From positions 969 to 64,968 of the forward strand of contig NZ_NNBJ01000004.1 of NCBI RefSeq assembly GCF_002803085.1: a stretch of DNA of 64,000 bases. Direction: 5' to 3'. Below the pieces are notes generated by a model. It had not been told where the DNA came from, ran no database searches, and worked only from the letters and a program-made list of their open reading frames with translations. The first letter of the stretch is position 1. Each line of letters begins with the position of its first letter. Origin of the DNA: Streptomyces sp. CB01201. Its GTDB lineage: Bacteria > Actinomycetota > Actinomycetes > Streptomycetales > Streptomycetaceae. Shown piece by piece: positions 60,490 to 64,000 of the stretch. The position numbers and the translations under genes are program-made.

Positions 60490-61767
60490 ATGGACGTCAT
60501 CTCCGTCATCCGCACCAAGCGAGACCGGGGCGAGCTGTCTCCCGAGCAGATCGACTGGGTCATCGACGCCTACACGCGCGGCGAGGTCGCCGACGAGCAG
60601 ATGTCCGCCCTGGCCATGGCCATCCTCCTGAACGGCATGAACCGCACGGAGATCGCCCGCTGGACCGCGGCCATGATCGCCTCCGGCGAGCGCATGAACT
60701 TCGACTCGCTCTCGCGCCCGACCGCCGACAAGCACTCCACCGGCGGCGTCGGCGACAAGATCACCCTGCCGCTCGCCCCGCTGGTCGCCGCCTGCGGCGC
60801 GGCCGTGCCGCAGCTCTCCGGCCGGGGCCTCGGCCACACCGGCGGGACGCTCGACAAGCTGGAGTCCATCCCCGGCTGGCGCGCGCTGCTCTCCAACGAG
60901 GAGATGCTGAACGTCCTCGACACCACCGGCGCGGTCATCTGCGCGGCGGGCGACGGCCTGGCCCCCGCCGACAAGAAGCTGTACGCGCTGCGCGATGTGA
61001 CGGGCACGGTCGAGGCGATCCCGCTGATCGCCTCCTCCATCATGTCCAAGAAGATCGCGGAAGGCACCGGCTCGCTGGTCCTGGACGTGAAGGTCGGCAC
61101 CGGCGCGTTCATGAAGAACATCGAGGACGCGCGTGAACTCGCCTCCACGATGGTCGCGTTGGGCACCGACAGCGGCGTCAAGACGGTGGCCCTGCTCACC
61201 GACATGTCCACCCCGCTCGGCCTGACCGCGGGCAACGCGCTCGAAGTCCGGGAATCCGTCGAGGTGTTGGCGGGCGGCGGCCCCGCCGACGTCGTCGAGC
61301 TCACCATCGCGCTGGCCCGCGAGATGCTGGACGCGGCCGGCATCAAGGACGCCGACCCGGCGAAGGCCCTGGCCGACGGCTCCGCGATGGACGTGTGGCG
61401 CCGGATGATCGCGGCCCAGGGCGGCGACCCGGACGCGACCCTGCCGGTCGCCCGCGAGCAGCACGTCATCACCGCCCCCTCCTCGGGCGTCCTGACCCGC
61501 CTCGACGCGTACGACATCGGCGTGGCCGCCTGGCGCCTCGGCGCGGGCCGCGCCCGCAAGGAGGACCCGGTCCAGGCCGGCGCCGGCGTCGAACTCCACG
61601 CCAAGCCCGGCGACACGGTCACCGCGGGCCAGCCCCTGCTGACCCTGCACACGGACACGCCGGAGAAGTTCGAGTACGCGCTGAAGTCGCTGGACGCGTC
61701 GTACGACGTGGCGCCGGCCGGCACGGCGTTCTCGGCGACGCCGATCGTGCGGGAACGTATCGCCTGA
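60490..61767 (+). CDS. deoA: thymidine phosphorylase
   Basis: A 425-aa pyrimidine-nucleoside phosphorylase cleaving thymidine (and possibly uridine) to base and sugar 1-phosphate. The phosphate-binding signature ADKHSTGGVGDKITLPLAPL, the family block LSGRGLGHTGGTLDKLESIP and SLVLDVKVGTGAFMKNIEDA are all present; the C-terminal beta domain has PGDTVTAGQPLLTLHTD. GGAAGGAA precedes ATG 60490; an upstream in-frame start at 60466 is less likely. It has its own operator site and is ended by the hairpin at 61790. Confidence 0.96.
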   Translation: MDVISVIRTKRDRGELSPEQIDWVIDAYTRGEVADEQMSALAMAILLNGMNRTEIARWTAAMIASGERMNFDSLSRPTADKHSTGGVGDKITLPLAPLVAACGAAVPQLSGRGLGHTGGTLDKLESIPGWRALLSNEEMLNVLDTTGAVICAAGDGLAPADKKLYALRDVTGTVEAIPLIASSIMSKKIAEGTGSLVLDVKVGTGAFMKNIEDARELASTMVALGTDSGVKTVALLTDMSTPLGLTAGNALEVRESVEVLAGGGPADVVELTIALAREMLDAAGIKDADPAKALADGSAMDVWRRMIAAQGGDPDATLPVAREQHVITAPSSGVLTRLDAYDIGVAAWRLGAGRARKEDPVQAGAGVELHAKPGDTVTAGQPLLTLHTDTPEKFEYALKSLDASYDVAPAGTAFSATPIVRERIA

Positions 61768-61789
61768 CCTGGGGATTCCTCATATGGGT

Positions 61790-61823
61790 GAACGGGACCG
61801 GTGGACCTGTGCCGGTCCCGTTC
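61790..61823 (+). terminator. intrinsic terminator after deoA
   Basis: A perfect 12-bp inverted repeat (GAACGGGACCGG and its complement) with a 10-nt loop lies 22 bp past the deoA stop and 41 bp before the next ATG. Confidence 0.8.
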
Positions 61824-61864
61824 GGCATGCTGGACTCGTGACGAACCGACGCAGGGAGACCGCC

Positions 61865-62455
61865 ATGAGCGCACTCACCGTCGACCACGCCGGCAGCGGC
61901 CACGAGTGGGACGACGTCGTCCGGATCTGGGAGGAGACGGACGCACCCGAGGGCTGCAAGGTGGAGATCATCGAGGGGATCGTCACCGTGTCACCACCGC
62001 CATCCGACGAACACAACGACACCGCTGAACAGCTACACCGCCGCCTCTACAGCGTGATTCCAGAGGACTGGGGCGTTTACCAGACTCTCGGCGTCGCCCT
62101 CCAGCAGAGCGCGGGCCTCTACGTGCCCGACCTCGTGGTCATGCCGCGATCACGCCTGAGCCAGGGGCCGGACGGGCGTACCGCTGCGGAAGACGCCGAG
62201 CTCGTCGTCGAGGTCACCTCCAAGAGCAACGCCAACCATGACCGGGTGACGAAGACCCACGGCTATGCCAGGGCAGGCGTGCCGTTGTACTTGCTCCTCG
62301 ACCCCTGGCACTCCGGTCGGCCGACCGCGACGCTCTACGGCGAACCGGAGCACGGCACCTATCGCGTCCTCGGCACGGTCGAATACGGCGAGAAGCTGAC
62401 GCTGCCCGCGCCCTTCGACCTGGAGATCGACACCGGAAGCTTCCCGGTCGACTAG
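61865..62455 (+). CDS. Uma2-family (DUF820) putative restriction-endonuclease-fold protein
   Basis: A 196-aa Uma2/DUF820 protein: CKVEIIEGIVTVSPPPSDEH, YVPDLVVMPRSR, AELVVEVTSKSNANHDRVTK and HGYARAGVPLYLLLDPWHSG give the PD...ExT...K..YA.AGVP pattern. The open frame begins at 61784, but ATG 61865 has GGGAG 5 nt upstream and fits the family length. It follows the deoA terminator. This is the third family member in the window; the role is unknown. Confidence 0.86.
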   Translation: MSALTVDHAGSGHEWDDVVRIWEETDAPEGCKVEIIEGIVTVSPPPSDEHNDTAEQLHRRLYSVIPEDWGVYQTLGVALQQSAGLYVPDLVVMPRSRLSQGPDGRTAAEDAELVVEVTSKSNANHDRVTKTHGYARAGVPLYLLLDPWHSGRPTATLYGEPEHGTYRVLGTVEYGEKLTLPAPFDLEIDTGSFPVD

Positions 62456-62476
62456 CCCGGTCGGCTTCCGCCACCG

Positions 62477-62797
62477 ATGAATTCCACGCCCCGCCCCGGT
62501 CTCACCGTTGTGGAAGCCACCGAGCCCCCGGAGCAGCACCCTGTCCTCGTCGTCCCCGACCCCGTCACCTTTGCCGACGTCCCGCACCTGTGCGAGCGGC
62601 TGCGCCGGCTCTACGGAGGCGGGGCCGCGGAGGTCGTGTGCGACCTCGCCGCGGTGACCCGGGCCGACCTCGCCGCCGTCGAGGCCGTGGCCCGGCTGCG
62701 GCTCACGGCCCGGCGGGCCGGGAGACGGGTCCGTATGCGCAACGCCGGGGCCGGGCTGGTGGCGCTCCTGGAGCTGACGGGGCTGGGGGGCGAGTAG
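62477..62797 (+). CDS. STAS-domain protein (anti-sigma antagonist-like)
   Basis: A 106-aa protein forming a single STAS-like domain: a first strand HPVLVVPDPVTFADVPHLCE, the central AEVVCDLAAVTRADLAAVEA and the C-terminal AGRRVRMRNAGAGLVALLEL. The position of the phospho-acceptor Ser/Thr (DxSxxx) reads TRADLAAV, so phosphorylation in the usual way is not evident; it resembles MlaB-type STAS proteins as well. It lies 21 bp after the Uma2 gene and converges on the ECF sigma factor at 62840. A regulatory link is not shown. Confidence 0.72.
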   Translation: MNSTPRPGLTVVEATEPPEQHPVLVVPDPVTFADVPHLCERLRRLYGGGAAEVVCDLAAVTRADLAAVEAVARLRLTARRAGRRVRMRNAGAGLVALLELTGLGGE

Positions 62798-62839
62798 GGG
62801 GCGGCGCCCCCGACGGCCACCCCGGCCCCATCCCTATGC

Positions 62840-63838
62840 CTACGGCGTCTCCGGGTTGCCCTCCGCGTCCAGGCGGGCCGGGAGGTTGAACAGGGGGAAC
62901 CAGCGGTCCGTGTCCAGGAACGAGCAGATGCCGGAGACCTTGCCCCCGCTCGTCTCGATCACCATCAGGGCCCACGGCGTGAAGCCGCCCGCCGGGTCCG
63001 GGTGGTAGTGGGCGAACGCCGGGGTGCCGTTGGCCACCGTGGGGAGCAGGCGGGAGCCCCGGCAGACCTCGCCCACGCCCAGCATCCAGCCCACGATGTC
63101 GTCGTGGCCGCGCAGCCACAGGTCGTACGGCGGCATGGACAGCGTCGCGTCCTCGTGGAGCAGGGCGGTCAGGGCCGTCATGTCGTAGCCCTCGAAGGCC
63201 GCCACGTACCGCTCCAGGAGCTTCTGCTGCTCCTCGTCCAGCGGGTCCGCCGCGTCCGACTGCTTCGGCTCCGACTCGGCCAGCGTCGAACGGGCGCGCT
63301 GGAGCGCCGAGTTGACCGATGCCACGCTCGTGTCGAGCAGCTCGGCGACCTCCGCCGCCTTCCAGGCGAGCACCTCGCGCAGGATCAGCACCGCGCGCTG
63401 CTTGGGCGGCAGGTGCTGGAGCGCCGCGACGAAGGCGAGCCGCACCGACTCCCGGGCGAGCGCGGCCTCCGCCGGGTCCTCGATGGTGGGCAGCACCCGA
63501 CCGTCCGGCACCGGCTCCAGCCAGGTCACCTCCGGGCGGGAGTTCAGCTGGGCGTTGGCCACCGGCGTGGCCGCCGTCAGGTCCATGGGGCGGGCCCGTT
63601 TGTTGCCCGCGGTCAGCATGTCCAGACAGACGTTGGTCGCGATGCGGTACAGCCACGAGCGCAGCGAGGAGCGGCCCTCGAACTTGTCGATGCTGCGCCA
63701 CGCCCGCACCAGCGTGTCCTGCACCGCGTCCTCCGCCTCGAAGGCCGAGCCGAGCATCCGGTAGCAGTACCCCGTCAGCTCTCTTCGGTGTTCTTCGAGG
63801 CGTACGTCCAGATCCGCCGCCGCTGCCAGATCACTCAT
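62840..63838 (-). CDS. ECF sigma factor with C-terminal SnoaL-like domain (SigG/SigJ type)
   Basis: A 332-aa sigma factor. Region 2 (ELTGYCYRMLGSAFEAEDAV, TLVRAWRSIDKFEGRSSLRS, YRIATNVCLDML) and region 4 (ALQHLPPKQRAVLILREVLA, KAAEVAELLDTSVASVNSAL) are followed by a C-terminal SnoaL/NTF2-like domain (about residues 205-325; LLERYVAAFEGYDMTALTAL, HEDATLSMPPYDLWLRG, PWALMVIETSGGKVSGICSF). ECF factors of this class have no dedicated anti-sigma factor and may be controlled by their own C-terminal domain. ATG 63838 has GGGGTGG upstream; the frame is open to 63874. Confidence 0.92.
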   Translation of the reverse strand: MSDLAAAADLDVRLEEHRRELTGYCYRMLGSAFEAEDAVQDTLVRAWRSIDKFEGRSSLRSWLYRIATNVCLDMLTAGNKRARPMDLTAATPVANAQLNSRPEVTWLEPVPDGRVLPTIEDPAEAALARESVRLAFVAALQHLPPKQRAVLILREVLAWKAAEVAELLDTSVASVNSALQRARSTLAESEPKQSDAADPLDEEQQKLLERYVAAFEGYDMTALTALLHEDATLSMPPYDLWLRGHDDIVGWMLGVGEVCRGSRLLPTVANGTPAFAHYHPDPAGGFTPWALMVIETSGGKVSGICSFLDTDRWFPLFNLPARLDAEGNPETP

Positions 63839-63929
63839 CGGTCCACCCCGCGTCGTGCCGTGTAATGCCAGCACTTCGGAAGCTACCCGACCCCACTGAC
63901 AATCGCGCGTGAACCGAAGAACGCGCAGG

Positions 63930-64000
63930 TCAGTGACGGGCGTGCGCCAGGTGAAGACGGTGGGTGCGGCGCTCGGCGCGGGCCGCGTGCGAGCCGTACA
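63930..64000 (-). CDS. 3' end of a reverse-strand gene (partial)
   Basis: On the reverse strand the last 22 codons of an open frame (ending HAARAERRTHRLHLAHARH, then TGA) run off the right edge. The basic, Ala/Arg/His-rich tail has a codon bias typical of this genome and lies upstream of the ECF sigma factor on the same strand. Too little is present to name a product, and it could also be chance. Confidence 0.35.
   Translation of the reverse strand, partial: YGSHAARAERRTHRLHLAHARH

Overview
The window is a high-GC chromosomal segment (G or C at almost every third codon position, many GTG starts, short overlaps between consecutive genes) from a Streptomyces or very close relative. The gene order (malate dehydrogenase, serine hydroxymethyltransferase, tryptophanyl-tRNA synthetase, succinate dehydrogenase, nucleoside ABC transporter with cdd and deoA) matches, as far as I recall, the conserved core region of Streptomyces coelicolor around SCO4827-SCO4895. 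I see no phage, plasmid, transposase, CRISPR array, rRNA or tRNA. The left edge cuts mdh; the right edge cuts a reverse-strand gene of which only the last codons are present.

Layout. 1-9.4 kb: end of mdh; a MocR regulator divergent from an overlapping operon of two AhpD-like proteins and an isocitrate-lyase/PEP-mutase-like enzyme; an XRE-type regulator with a divergent CxxC protein; a DMT transporter; a lipoprotein plus glutathionylspermidine-synthase-like ligase pair. 9.6-12.7 kb: a three-gene cassette in which a membrane protein ends with, and a small helical protein begins with, the same RHIM-like motif. This is my main candidate for an undescribed system. 12.7-17.5 kb: rocD, a ZTP-type riboswitch leading into glyA, trpS and a 2'-5' RNA ligase family protein.

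17.5-22.9 kb: two divergent arms that together encode a complete decaprenyl-phosphoryl-arabinose-type pathway (UbiA transferase, PAP2 phosphatase, DprE1, DprE2, plus a GtrA membrane protein). The DprE1 has alanine where the M. tuberculosis enzyme has its drug-target cysteine. 22.9-36 kb: D,D-carboxypeptidase, an orphan peptide-binding protein, a Tat-exported GH89 enzyme, a TetR regulator, the sdhCDAB operon, an OHCU-decarboxylase-like protein and a GH20 hexosaminidase. 36-45.9 kb: two of three Uma2-family genes, an ECF sigma factor with a probable membrane anti-sigma factor, an L,D-transpeptidase, an acyl-CoA mutase large subunit without a B12 domain, an acyltransferase, and a flavin monooxygenase divergent from a TetR regulator with two matching 15-bp operators.

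46-53.1 kb: a nonulosonic-acid (Kdn or sialic acid type) wall-polymer locus: NeuB-like synthase, a NeuA fused to a HAD phosphatase, a polysialyltransferase-like protein, a GT2 glycosyltransferase and two further glycosyltransferase-like proteins. 53.3-61.8 kb: an M20 amidohydrolase, then a nucleoside uptake and salvage regulon (BMP lipoprotein, ATPase, two permeases, cdd, deoA) whose three transcription units share a palindrome of the form CTACGCGCGTAG. 61.8-64 kb: the third Uma2 gene, a STAS protein and an ECF sigma factor with a SnoaL-like C-terminus. Most units end in strong GC-rich hairpins, recorded below.
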